Below the pieces are notes generated by a model. It saw only the letters and a list, made by a program, of their open reading frames with translations, was not told the DNA's origin and did not search any database. From IMG/VR virus record IMGVR_UViG_3300031951_017642, positions 1-50,670 of that record: DNA of 50,670 nt. The stretch is one strand, 5' to 3'. Numbering within the stretch: position 1 is the first letter of the stretch; every line of letters begins with the position of its first letter. Below, piece after piece: positions 24,204 to 33,315 of the stretch. The position numbers and the translations under genes are program-made. The stretch is from a virus.

Positions 24204-27005
24204 CTCTTTTTCAGGTACATATCTCCACATAGTTTGATCCGCATCTTTATACATGTGATAAGGCGTTTCACCAACACGATTCCAAAAAGACATTTCCTCA
24301 TCAGAGATTTCCATTACATCTTCTAATTTGTCTTGGTCTCCCTCTTCAAAAGGTTGTCCATTGATTAATTCACATTGGACTTTAGTAAAGAATGGTCTCT
24401 CTTCAGGGTTTTTAACCAACAACCCATTACGAACTTCTTGTTTGAAAACTACTAACAGAGGTTCAACACGTTTGTTAAATGTTGCAATTGCTCTTTGAAT
24501 ATTATATTCTCCTGTCATAGTGGGGTTACTTTCAAGATCTAACGGGTCAATTCTATAACAATTTAATTGAATTATTGAATCGACATCCTCAGGTATTGTA
24601 GTTCCCCAATCTCTCATGTAATTGTCAATATGTTCTTGTGACCAACCTTTCTTTGGTTTATTAACTTTCTGAACATCACCGTGAGATGCCTTTGTACCGT
24701 TGTTTACATAGAAGATAACTTCACCAAGATTAGCATTTAGTTTGTCTTTGATTGCCAACTCCATGTGTGCTTGACGAGACATTAATGCTCCTGATTTAGT
24801 TGTTTGTTTACTACGAACTATATAATCCTCAATTGTTTGTTTGATCTTTGCTTTATTTGCAATATCCATCAATGGAATTTTCTGATCAAATATCTTTTGT
24901 ACATATTCGTAATACCACTCAACAAACTCTTGTCCTTTACCATCAAGTAATAACTTAATCCCTTTATCCAAAAACTTTTCAATATATATCGGCATTTTTT
25001 TAGATTTGATTGAGTTACCCGTAAGTTTAATCTTACCTTTTGCAGTAATCAGAGCATAGTTCTTACGAGCTAAGTTAATACAAGCTGGCCATTGTCCATC
25101 AGTATCAAGTGCCATTTCACCTCTCATTGCAAGATCATTGAACTCCATTACATCAGCTTCTTCACCGATGTATTCTTTACCCTCTTTTACTTTCCAATTT
25201 AAACCTTTACCAACATATTTTCTTGTCTCCACACCTTCAGGAACCGAGAAGTTAATACCGTCCGTGTCCATCACTAAAGGTGTATAACCACGATCCATAA
25301 AAAAGTTAATCATCATTCTAAGATACTGACGACCTGTACAAGTAATCATCTCACCCTTGTCCATATCACCCCAATGGAATACTTGAGGGGCAGATAACGC
25401 ACCGAACATCGAATTAATAAAGATCTTAATCGGTAATTGTTTACGGTCGTAAGATGTAGATTTTTTCTTATCAATACTTGCATATTCCTCAGCGAGTTGT
25501 TTGTATTTGATACGAGTGTTACGGAAATAAGATAATAACCCTTTCATTGCACCTGTAACATCACACTCGGGAAATACATCGTGTACCAACTGAATAGATG
25601 GATATAGAGACGAGTAGTCAAGTTTTAACACATTCTTTGAGTATCCTGTTCGGATCAATCGAGAAAGTCCACCTACGAAGTTCCCTTTGTCATTCTTAGC
25701 AGGAATTGCCAAGTTATGTTTGTAAGACCAAGCCAACATCAACATTTTCCATAATGTAGCAGTACCCATTGTTGAAACTCTTTCATACGTTGTTGGAAGT
25801 AATGATGCCAACAAGAATGAACCTTGATTAAATTCTTCATCGACCAAAAGAGTTTCTTCCAAGTCATCGTCGAGATAACGCTCAATGATGTCGTCCCCCG
25901 TTGTTTTGATATATACTTTAGAATGTCTTCCACATACATCATCAACTTTTGGATCGTTACCTACTTTCTTATACTTACCATTTTCAATGTTTAACCAATA
26001 TTCTTCTTTGTCTCGATACATAGATCCAATCTTATCATGGTCAACATATACACGATCAGGAGCTTCAGCTTCGATATACTTGGTAATGTACTTCAAACCT
26101 GCCTCTTTGATGTTCGAGTTAATCGCCTGAGCCCTACGAACTGAATGTAGAATATCAATAATATTATAACCCCACATTTGAGTTTGATTAAACTTCTCAA
26201 CTTCATTCGCCAATTTCAACATTGATTCCTTCATTGAAATTGATTTATCAGGATTTAGTGATTTTGCAACTTTTTTTATGTCAAGGTTTAGTGCCTTACA
26301 TCTTTCATAGATCCAATACCAGTCAAAGTTAAATGAATTGTAACCTGAAAGGATTGAAGGTTTGATATCATCAATGATGTTGAAGAACTCAACAAGTCCT
26401 CTTCTTTCATCATCAGGTGTTGCACATTCGATAACTTTTTTATAACCTTTGTTTGTTTTGATTCCAATCATGAAGATACGACCATCCTTGGGTTCAAGTG
26501 AGGTCGTCTCCAAGTCGAATACCATCCTCGTGATGTCGTTGTATTCTTCAAATCCTTTAAACAATCTTTTCTCTTTTGAGATTAGATATTGTTCAACAGG
26601 AGGGAGTATCATGATGAGGTCTTTTGTTTTTTCACCCCAAGGATCAACACCACCTTCTCTAAAAAATTGTATAAGATTTCGATAACCTTTCATAGACTTA
26701 ACCATAAAAGTGAGCCCTCGTTCTAAGCGATCATTACCTTCAGTTTTAAGTTTCTCAATCATAATACCATGTTTGGTCATGGCTTCTTTTTGTAAACCTT
26801 TTGATGATGAGTAAAAGTTTTGACCACGTAGATCACCAACCCAAGCAAATGAGATCAATGTGTCTCGTTGGATCTGTTTACCTTTACCAGGAACTTCTTT
26901 GATTTTGTAGATTTTGTCAGATACGTAATCGTACTCTACCGATACGATATATTCCTCGGGGTCATTACCCACAAGGAAGTTTTCAATTTCTTCTTGTGAT
27001 ATCAT
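24144..27005 (-). CDS. 43: Family B DNA polymerase (T4 gp43-like)
   Basis: A 953-residue replicative polymerase. The 3'-5' exonuclease is marked by MVFDLETTSL (Asp164, Glu166) and SGYNSFNFDWYW. The polymerase active site is marked by motif A LKLDYSSLYPSIQL (about 456-469), motif B KIFINSMFGALSAP and motif C LVMDTDGINF (Asp at about 578 and 580). It is slightly longer than T4 gp43 (898). It stands alone on the minus strand between two structural blocks instead of in a replication cluster; no clamp, clamp loader or primase is visible here. The 3' end overlaps the converging 115-residue gene by 60 bases, and a small hairpin lies upstream of the start. Confidence 0.93.
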   Translation of the reverse strand: MISQEEIENFLVGNDPEEYIVSVEYDYVSDKIYKIKEVPGKGKQIQRDTLISFAWVGDLRGQNFYSSSKGLQKEAMTKHGIMIEKLKTEGNDRLERGLTFMVKSMKGYRNLIQFFREGGVDPWGEKTKDLIMILPPVEQYLISKEKRLFKGFEEYNDITRMVFDLETTSLEPKDGRIFMIGIKTNKGYKKVIECATPDDERRGLVEFFNIIDDIKPSILSGYNSFNFDWYWIYERCKALNLDIKKVAKSLNPDKSISMKESMLKLANEVEKFNQTQMWGYNIIDILHSVRRAQAINSNIKEAGLKYITKYIEAEAPDRVYVDHDKIGSMYRDKEEYWLNIENGKYKKVGNDPKVDDVCGRHSKVYIKTTGDDIIERYLDDDLEETLLVDEEFNQGSFLLASLLPTTYERVSTMGTATLWKMLMLAWSYKHNLAIPAKNDKGNFVGGLSRLIRTGYSKNVLKLDYSSLYPSIQLVHDVFPECDVTGAMKGLLSYFRNTRIKYKQLAEEYASIDKKKSTSYDRKQLPIKIFINSMFGALSAPQVFHWGDMDKGEMITCTGRQYLRMMINFFMDRGYTPLVMDTDGINFSVPEGVETRKYVGKGLNWKVKEGKEYIGEEADVMEFNDLAMRGEMALDTDGQWPACINLARKNYALITAKGKIKLTGNSIKSKKMPIYIEKFLDKGIKLLLDGKGQEFVEWYYEYVQKIFDQKIPLMDIANKAKIKQTIEDYIVRSKQTTKSGALMSRQAHMELAIKDKLNANLGEVIFYVNNGTKASHGDVQKVNKPKKGWSQEHIDNYMRDWGTTIPEDVDSIIQLNCYRIDPLDLESNPTMTGEYNIQRAIATFNKRVEPLLVVFKQEVRNGLLVKNPEERPFFTKVQCELINGQPFEEGDQDKLEDVMEISDEEMSFWNRVGETPYHMYKDADQTMWRYVPEKELVHFNSVGGKDVPNTVDIL

Positions 27006-27033
27006 ATATTTTTTACTTTTGGTGTATTAGCTA

Positions 27034-27047
27034 CCGAATTAGGTCGG
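27034..27047 (-). promoter_or_regulatory. Short hairpin upstream of polymerase start
   Basis: CCGA and TCGG pair over 4 bp around a 6-base loop (CCTAAT on the coding strand), 28 bases before the polymerase ATG. T4 gp43 represses its own translation through a hairpin in a comparable place. The stem here is short and the resemblance may be chance. Confidence 0.2.
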
Positions 27048-27062
27048 CATTTACCTTCGTAA

Positions 27063-27069
27063 ATAAATA
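27063..27069 (-). promoter_or_regulatory. TATTTAT motif upstream of DNA polymerase
   Basis: Coding strand TTATATTTATTTACG, 57 bases before the ATG at 27005. This is the most distant of the set and would give a leader that includes the hairpin at 27034-27047. Confidence 0.35.
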
Positions 27070-27100
27070 TAAATGATTAATTTATTATCGTCAATAAGTA

Positions 27101-27952
27101 TTAAACATCACATTCACAATCAACAACGTCAGTGATGACACCATTGTCAATATAATATACAGTATACCCACCGGCATACCATGAAATAAAATATCCTGTA
27201 TCATTTGTTTTATAACACGAAATTTCTGTATCAAAAACTAATGAACCAACATTAGGTCCCCCAATGTTGAAATATCTGGTCAAGTAATCTGAAGTAGAAC
27301 ATGACCCCAAAGTAAAACAAAAATATGCCTCACAAGCCTTACCTTGACTGTCACCAAATGGACCATGTTGATCTGTACCATAAACTAAAGTTCTTCTTAT
27401 TGGGTGAGGACAAACAGGTTTATTTGATGTTGTGGTTGGTGTTGGTGTTAATGTTGGTGTAGGTGTGACTGTAGTTGTTGGTGTAGGACTAATAACAGGT
27501 TCTTTTGTTGGTGTAGGAGTCGGTGATGGAAATGGTGTTGTACAACATTTATATTCTAAAACATAACAAGGATCATAAGTTAAATCATTGGCAATAAAAC
27601 TTTCAATAATATTAATATATAAACTTTCTCTTATTGGTAAAACTAAAGTACCTTCCTCGTTTATGAATAAAAACTGACCTTCATATCTCCCAACTTTTGA
27701 AGTGTCCTGAGTTGTAAATCTGTAGTAAACATAATACTCAGGTGAAGCATTTGGGTCCATCTCTAACTTTTCAACAAACCCCGCGCTTTTTGTTAATATT
27801 TTTGGAATTCCATTTTCTGTTCTAATCATTGAAAAAAACACAGATGAGGTCTCAATAAACTTCATCATTGAGTCAAAATTTTGGGTACCATCATTCACTA
27901 CTTGTAGTTTAAGTAATGGTAAGGTTGAATTTTGTCCTATTGTGAATTCCAT
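27101..27952 (-). CDS. Virion adaptor with Thr/Pro linker, paralogue A
   Basis: This 283-residue protein has an N-terminal domain of about 138 residues (MEFTIGQNSTLPLLKLQVVN ... YYVYYRFTTQDTSKVGRYEG ... YINIIESFIAND) that is clearly homologous to the 231-residue protein at 30036-30731. A mucin-like linker follows at about 141-181 (SPTPTPTKEP, TPTPTLTPTPTTT), then a small Cys-containing tip domain (HPIRRTLVYGTDQHGPFGDS; CFTLGSCSTSDYL). The shared domain probably docks on the tail or baseplate and the linker projects the variable tip. Thr in the linker are candidate O-glycosylation sites. The ATG is preceded by TATTTAA, a variant of the promoter-like motif. Confidence 0.6.
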   Translation of the reverse strand: MEFTIGQNSTLPLLKLQVVNDGTQNFDSMMKFIETSSVFFSMIRTENGIPKILTKSAGFVEKLEMDPNASPEYYVYYRFTTQDTSKVGRYEGQFLFINEEGTLVLPIRESLYINIIESFIANDLTYDPCYVLEYKCCTTPFPSPTPTPTKEPVISPTPTTTVTPTPTLTPTPTTTSNKPVCPHPIRRTLVYGTDQHGPFGDSQGKACEAYFCFTLGSCSTSDYLTRYFNIGGPNVGSLVFDTEISCYKTNDTGYFISWYAGGYTVYYIDNGVITDVVDCECDV

Positions 27953-27972
27953 TTGTTATTATTAAATATCCA

Positions 27973-30012
27973 TTAAATTATTACCGTTTGTGACGAAGCA
28001 GTACCACCACTTAAGAAAGTCACATAAATTGTTGCATTCACATCTCTAACAATATTACAACTAACATCAGTATAAAGGTATGGATTACCACCAGTACCAC
28101 CAGAAAGTGTTAAGTTTGCGGAGTAATAACCAAATGTTAGGACATTATTTTGAAAGCTTCCTGAATTGTCAAAATCTCCTGTTATTAGGGTAGCTCCGTG
28201 TGAAATTTTATTATTCACAAAATTATCGTTTAAAACATTACTTGTACAATTATCACCAAAAGTGTTATCATAACAATATTCACCAACTACATTATTTGAA
28301 AATTGATTTCCAATAACATTACCTCTTGTTATTCCTCCACCAAAACCAAAATCATTTGCAATTGTGTTTGATTGGAAATTACTACCAATTTGGTTATAGG
28401 AAAAGTTTGTGTCAATGTTGTTACTTTGACAGGCATCACCTATAATATTACTGAAAGTTGCTCCCGAAAAATAATTATTCGTCATATCACTACCAATTTG
28501 GTTATTTTGGAAATTATAAACGCCTACATTATTTAGGTCACCAAAAGTATTTCCAAATGAGTTATTACCGAAAACATTACCATTAACATTACTGTAGAAA
28601 ATGTTGTTATAAAATGTGCTACCTATTTTATTATTGAAGAAAGGTGCTCTAACAGTATTACTATAGAACGCCACCCCAATTTCATTTTCGTCAAAATTAT
28701 TCCTAAGAATATTATTATTAAAATTATTACCAATTAGATTATTTGAAAAACCATAATGAATCAAGTTTGAATTGAAATTAGGACCAATCGTATTGTAAAT
28801 AAAATCATCATCATACATTGTTAAAAAGTTATTTCGGAAACCCCAACCTACTTGATTAAAATCAAAATCAAATCCGTCATTATCCCCAAGCATGTTATAG
28901 TCAAAATTACCAACGACAGTATTACCTTGCATATCACACTCTATAAAATTGAATGTAAAATCAGGACCAATAGTATTTCTATCAAAATTATTTGTTATGA
29001 TGTTAAATTGGAAAAATGGCCCACAGGTACTACTAGTCATAAAATTGTCAAACGTGTTACCAACAACATTACCACCAAATACCATATCTTGATAACTACC
29101 ATTCAAAAACACGTTGTTGGATAGAATAAATGTATCATAATTTTGATTATCCCCCAAATATGTGTTTACGTTATCATTTTCATTAAAGGTATAATATTCT
29201 GAGGACCCTGTGTATGACGGTGTAGGTACGTTACATTTGAATGGAGACCTTATACCTCCTCCAGTACCTCGTGAATAAAATTTGTTACTTTCAGTATAGA
29301 AAGTTGTTCCTGTTACTGTCATATTTGTTGCATCCGTGATGGTTAAAATTTCATAATACGCAAAACCACCAATAAGGTTTCCATAGTTAGGGCTATGTAT
29401 ACCCAAAATTTGCCCAACACTAAAATCAGTATCAAATGTTGTACCGACACCAACAACATTACCTGAACCATCTATTGACACAGTGCCGTTATAATAGTTT
29501 TCAGATAAAAATGCCTGATATCTAATAAACTGAACGGCTCTGAAATCGTAGTCAGCTCTGTTATTAAACCTATCAATTCTTTCGGTTATTCTACCTTTTG
29601 CCGGTGAAATTGTTACTTCAGTAGTATCCCAAGTGAAATCATATGTTATTTTATCATTTATATATATTGTAGAATATACCGTTGGTGAAAACTCTGTTGT
29701 TGATATTGCCAATAACAAGATTGGTTCGGTACTACCTGTCTTATAATTTCCTGTTGTTATTGCAACACCCTCATTAGTGTAATTTGGTTGGTCATAACAA
29801 GTTTGGAAATCCGTCATTAGGTAAAACCTTCCTGGTGTTAATATGCCAGCGATTGATTCTGAAACAAATTGTGCGTATGTCCCTTCGTTATAAGTTATCG
29901 AAGAAAATGAAATATGAAAAGTATCCCCAATATATTGTACGGGGAGTAATGTATCATTAGTTGGGAATTGTAGGTATTCTAATTCTCCGATTGTTTTTCC
30001 TGTTAGTGCCAT
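27973..30012 (-). CDS. Beta-helix-like tail fibre/receptor-binding protein
   Basis: A 679-residue protein. Residues 1-270 form a non-repetitive attachment part. Residues 290-620 are made of degenerate repeats built on N-x-IG-x-NF-x-x-N (NTIGPDFTFN, NTIGPNFNSN, NLIGNNFNNN, NQIGSNFQSN), spaced about 11-12 residues apart and rich in Asn, Phe, Ile and Gly. Such periodic Asn and aliphatic residues suggest a right-handed beta-helix with Asn ladders, the fold of phage tailspikes and adhesins. A C-terminal beta domain (YSANLTLSGGTGGNPYLYTD ... NATIYVTFLSGG) may be the tip or trimerisation part. It is flanked by the two linker-protein paralogues. No catalytic motif is recognised, so a binding role is more likely than depolymerase activity. 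Confidence 0.65.
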   Translation of the reverse strand: MALTGKTIGELEYLQFPTNDTLLPVQYIGDTFHISFSSITYNEGTYAQFVSESIAGILTPGRFYLMTDFQTCYDQPNYTNEGVAITTGNYKTGSTEPILLLAISTTEFSPTVYSTIYINDKITYDFTWDTTEVTISPAKGRITERIDRFNNRADYDFRAVQFIRYQAFLSENYYNGTVSIDGSGNVVGVGTTFDTDFSVGQILGIHSPNYGNLIGGFAYYEILTITDATNMTVTGTTFYTESNKFYSRGTGGGIRSPFKCNVPTPSYTGSSEYYTFNENDNVNTYLGDNQNYDTFILSNNVFLNGSYQDMVFGGNVVGNTFDNFMTSSTCGPFFQFNIITNNFDRNTIGPDFTFNFIECDMQGNTVVGNFDYNMLGDNDGFDFDFNQVGWGFRNNFLTMYDDDFIYNTIGPNFNSNLIHYGFSNNLIGNNFNNNILRNNFDENEIGVAFYSNTVRAPFFNNKIGSTFYNNIFYSNVNGNVFGNNSFGNTFGDLNNVGVYNFQNNQIGSDMTNNYFSGATFSNIIGDACQSNNIDTNFSYNQIGSNFQSNTIANDFGFGGGITRGNVIGNQFSNNVVGEYCYDNTFGDNCTSNVLNDNFVNNKISHGATLITGDFDNSGSFQNNVLTFGYYSANLTLSGGTGGNPYLYTDVSCNIVRDVNATIYVTFLSGGTASSQTVII

Positions 30013-30025
30013 AGTTTTTTATTTT

Positions 30026-30032
30026 ATAAATA
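30026..30032 (-). promoter_or_regulatory. TATTTAT motif before beta-helix fibre gene
   Basis: Coding strand AACTATTTATAAAAT, 13 bases before the ATG at 30012. Confidence 0.5.
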
Positions 30033-30035
30033 GTT

Positions 30036-30731
30036 TTAATATTTTAGGTATTCGTTATTACCAATATTAATATACTCATTATTTTCAGTAATAATTGGAT
30101 CTATAAGTTCCTCAACCGGTTGAGATGATGTTGGTGTTGGTGTAGGGGTGTTAGTTGGTGTTACCGTAGGGGTTGGTGTAACCGTATTAGTCGGCGTAAC
30201 CGTAGGGGTCGGTGATACAAATATCGTAGTAGTTGTGGTAGTTGGTATTATAGTCGTTGTAGTAGTTGTTGATGGTCCTGGTGGAATAGGTCCAGGTGGT
30301 TTTGGTGGTACAGGTCCGAAACAACAAGGATAATCAACTACGTAACAACTTTGAAACTCGAAGTCATCAATTATAAAACTTTCTATTACGTTTATATATA
30401 TTTCTTCACTTAATGGTAATGTTAATATTCCAGTTTCATTTCTGAATAAAAACTGACCTTTATATCTTGCAACTTTTTTTGTGTCAAATGGTGTAAATTG
30501 ATAATAAACATAATACTCGGCATCAGTACTAATATCTAATGGGTCTTTTTTCATCAAACCCGCAGGTCGAGAAGTAATTCTTGGGATGTTTGTTTCTGTG
30601 TCCACCATAGAAAAAAAGATGTCGGTATCCTCAATAAATCTCATAGATCTATTGTAGTCACTTCTTCCGTCTTTAATAGCATTAATCTTCAACACAGGGA
30701 GTGTTGCATTTTTTCTGATAAAAAACTCCAT
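30036..30731 (-). CDS. Virion adaptor with Thr/Pro linker, paralogue B
   Basis: The 231-residue protein shares its N-terminal domain with paralogue A (MEFFIRKNATLPVLKINAIK, YYVYYQFTPFDTKKVARYKG, QFLFRNETGILTLPL, YINVIESFIIDD, then VDYPCC). The linker at about 140-204 is longer and more mucin-like: PPKPPGPIPPGPS, eight or more consecutive Thr blocks, then repeating VTPTNTVTPTPT units. Only a short tip remains (ITENNEYINIGNNEYLKY). It could carry a separately encoded tip or expose the linker itself. The high density of Thr makes it one of the best candidate acceptors for the O-glycosyltransferases encoded a few kb away. Confidence 0.6.
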   Translation of the reverse strand: MEFFIRKNATLPVLKINAIKDGRSDYNRSMRFIEDTDIFFSMVDTETNIPRITSRPAGLMKKDPLDISTDAEYYVYYQFTPFDTKKVARYKGQFLFRNETGILTLPLSEEIYINVIESFIIDDFEFQSCYVVDYPCCFGPVPPKPPGPIPPGPSTTTTTTIIPTTTTTTIFVSPTPTVTPTNTVTPTPTVTPTNTPTPTPTSSQPVEELIDPIITENNEYINIGNNEYLKY

Positions 30732-30745
30732 CTAATCTTTTATCT

Positions 30746-30752
30746 ATAAATA
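30746..30752 (-). promoter_or_regulatory. TATTTAT motif before paralogue B
   Basis: Coding strand AAGTATTTATAGATAAAAG, 14 bases before the ATG at 30731. It has the same spacing and 3' flank as the copy at 38272-38278. Confidence 0.5.
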
Positions 30753-30758
30753 CTTCGA

Positions 30759-32426
30759 TTAGAATTCTTTTCTCAATTTACCATCATAGAAGTCAAACCT
30801 GTTGTGTTCAGTTGGGGTTAAAAGTAACAAACCTGCATGTATTCTACCTTTAATTGTTTCTTTGAAACAGTGAGACATTAAAGTTTGTTCGTAAGGATGA
30901 TCAAACTTAGTTTCAATATAACATTTGTAATTTCCCTCTCTTGATAAAATAATTGGCCAATTAGATAAATAAATCTCACCTGTTGCGTATGGTAAGCCAT
31001 CAACAGATTTTATATTTTTAAATTCTAAAAAAGGAGAATTAGGATCTTGACCGTGTGTCGGTAGTTTTTGATTATTTGGCCAATGTTTTGATCTAAATTC
31101 TTGATCCACATTATACCAAGACCATTGTCTTTCATGACTACCATAAAATTCAGTATAATTTAATTTTAAAAAATCAAAATTTTCTTTTCTCATAATTTGT
31201 AAAACTTTTCTATATAAGTGTCTTACATTCCTGTTAAATCCGTTTTTACATAAATCGTCCGCACCCATGTTGAAAAACATATCGTCTTCAAAAAACAAAT
31301 AGTACTCCATGTCTGAATTTTCAAAATGTTCAGCAACAAACACTCTACCACCTGTAATCCCTATATTATCTTTTTTGATATGTTCAAATCCATATTGCTC
31401 ACACAACTTAATATATTCAGGCGTTGTTGATAGATCAGTTGAGTTGTTTAATAAAAATTTATTAGTTTTTTCTAAAAATTCAGAGTCATATAATAACATA
31501 GAATTAATAAGAGTCTCGAATTGTTTTGGACTATTAAATGTTATGACGTATAAACCAACTTGACCATTGTTTTTATTTTTTATAACTCTTTCTTTTTTTA
31601 ATGATTTGATGACTAAATTATTGTTTTTTACATCTTCAAAAAATTTATAAATCAAACCGTTGGACTCAATTTCTACATAATCTATTATTGTTGGGTTGTT
31701 ATATAATAAAATTGAAAATAGACTTTCTTCCGTCCCCATTAATCCTCTTTCTAATGTTGATTTCATCAGATTATAATAGAGGGTGTTCATTTGTCTAATT
31801 AAATTTACAGGACCGCCAAAGAATCCTCCTCGACATACTTTATCAACTCTTGTTCCTGTAATGATATCCATTTTATTAATATCAAAACCATGTATTTCTT
31901 TATCGGCAACATACGGGAAACAAATGAATGTAAAATTACTAAAAAGATTATCAATTCTTGGTAATACTTTATCATGAGTTAGATAACCCATGTGGACAGT
32001 ATTTGCTAAACCAGCATCAATCCAATATAGTTTTTCAGAACTAAATTTATCTAATAAGACCGCATCATGTAATAAAAACATTTTTGACATGACTAATGGG
32101 TTGTACATTTCTAATCTCGCTTGTGTTGAGTCCTTTAACCAACCAGCAAGATTACACCATTTCGGATTTGTTCTTATTGACTGAATTTGATTGAAGAATT
32201 CATTATTTCTAAACCAACTTAAATCTCTCAATACAAATTGTGTGTTAGTTACACTTCTTCTTTCATTAACAAATTTTTCTAATTCACTATCACCAAAAAT
32301 TATCATATTACAATCTACCTGTAATAGTTGTTCGAATTTACTTAAATAATGATCAAAAGACCTTGACCATCCTTCTGATAGATCTCCTCTACCAATATCC
32401 CACAATCCTGTAACTAATGTTATCAT
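30759..32426 (-). CDS. Two-domain glycosyltransferase: HtrL/YibB-like plus GT-A-like
   Basis: 555 residues. The N-terminal half opens with ITLVTGLWDIGRGDLSEGW and carries LYWIDAGLANT (about 133-143) and CRGGFFGGPV (about 198-207), hallmarks of the HtrL/YibB (WlaTC-like) family, whose members occur in surface-polysaccharide clusters. The C-terminal half has a second GT-A-like signature: VGLYVITFNSPKQFETLINS at its start and YYLFFEDDMFF with the acidic EDD that would hold the metal and nucleotide sugar (about 378). Two active sites in one chain suggest addition of two sugars in succession. It lies one base downstream of a second HtrL/YibB gene. Donor and acceptor are unknown. Confidence 0.72.
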   Translation of the reverse strand: MITLVTGLWDIGRGDLSEGWSRSFDHYLSKFEQLLQVDCNMIIFGDSELEKFVNERRSVTNTQFVLRDLSWFRNNEFFNQIQSIRTNPKWCNLAGWLKDSTQARLEMYNPLVMSKMFLLHDAVLLDKFSSEKLYWIDAGLANTVHMGYLTHDKVLPRIDNLFSNFTFICFPYVADKEIHGFDINKMDIITGTRVDKVCRGGFFGGPVNLIRQMNTLYYNLMKSTLERGLMGTEESLFSILLYNNPTIIDYVEIESNGLIYKFFEDVKNNNLVIKSLKKERVIKNKNNGQVGLYVITFNSPKQFETLINSMLLYDSEFLEKTNKFLLNNSTDLSTTPEYIKLCEQYGFEHIKKDNIGITGGRVFVAEHFENSDMEYYLFFEDDMFFNMGADDLCKNGFNRNVRHLYRKVLQIMRKENFDFLKLNYTEFYGSHERQWSWYNVDQEFRSKHWPNNQKLPTHGQDPNSPFLEFKNIKSVDGLPYATGEIYLSNWPIILSREGNYKCYIETKFDHPYEQTLMSHCFKETIKGRIHAGLLLLTPTEHNRFDFYDGKLRKEF

Positions 32427-32427
32427 C

Positions 32428-33315
32428 TTATATATTATTTAGATTTTCTATAATTTTATAAAAACTTTTTTCTTTTAACGTCAATTCTTTCAAATCAACG
32501 CCAGGTATGTAATCTTCTTCGTGCCACCAAATATCAAATAGAAGTGGGTTGAATAACTCTTTATTATTAGAAAATATTAAACTCATTATATTTTCTTCTA
32601 AATAAAGATCAACTTCATTATTTAAAACCTTTTTGATTTCTTTATTAAATAAATCACAGAAGTATTTTAATTTCTCTCTTTTACCTCCGAACAAACCTCC
32701 GATGATATGTCTATCAAAACTATAATTGTTATAATATTTTTTTGGTAAGGTTTTTGACCAATAATTTCTTTGGTTTTCTTTTGCACATACCACAATCTTT
32801 TCTTCAGTATGTTTAATCAAATTATTTAAAAATGTGTTGTTAAATAATTCAGACTCAAAATATTTTTCCCAATACCCCTTTGTTTGGTCTAAATATTTTG
32901 GTGGTATTAATCCACTATGAGACAATCCGGCATCAATCCAATAAACATAATCAAAATCTGAATTGTTACAATTTTCTAAACACCAAAAGAATTTAGAGTA
33001 TTGTATTTCGTAACATCTGTCTTGTAGTAAATTACTTTGTGTTTTTCTTAATTCAGAAATTTGTTGATGGTATTCACAATTTTTTAAATTAAATATTTTA
33101 AATTGAATTTGATCCTCATTAAATTTGTTTTGTTTATAAAAGAAAGTTTTTAAATCCTCTAACTGATTTTCTGATGTGTAACAAATAAATTTGGCATCAG
33201 ACATTTTTAAAAGACTTTTTAATGAATTTTTATAATGTCCGTCTCTACTATCTCTACCACCAAATTCAGATCCAAAAAGTTTAGAATATAAACAAGTTAC
33301 AAATAGTGTTTTCAT
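32428..33315 (-). CDS. HtrL/YibB-like glycosyltransferase
   Basis: The 295-residue protein begins KTLFVTCLYSKLFGSEFGGR and contains YVYWIDAGLSHSGL (about 124-137) and IIGGLFGGKREKL, matching the YWIDAGL and GG-x-FGG motifs of the neighbouring two-domain enzyme. They are therefore diverged paralogues of one family. It overlaps the start of the next upstream gene by 4 bases (ATGA-type overlap), which implies coupled translation of the three glycosyltransferases at 30.8-34.6 kb. There are no membrane segments, so it would act in the cytoplasm, where virion proteins are made and modified. Confidence 0.7.
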   Translation of the reverse strand: MKTLFVTCLYSKLFGSEFGGRDSRDGHYKNSLKSLLKMSDAKFICYTSENQLEDLKTFFYKQNKFNEDQIQFKIFNLKNCEYHQQISELRKTQSNLLQDRCYEIQYSKFFWCLENCNNSDFDYVYWIDAGLSHSGLIPPKYLDQTKGYWEKYFESELFNNTFLNNLIKHTEEKIVVCAKENQRNYWSKTLPKKYYNNYSFDRHIIGGLFGGKREKLKYFCDLFNKEIKKVLNNEVDLYLEENIMSLIFSNNKELFNPLLFDIWWHEEDYIPGVDLKELTLKEKSFYKIIENLNNI

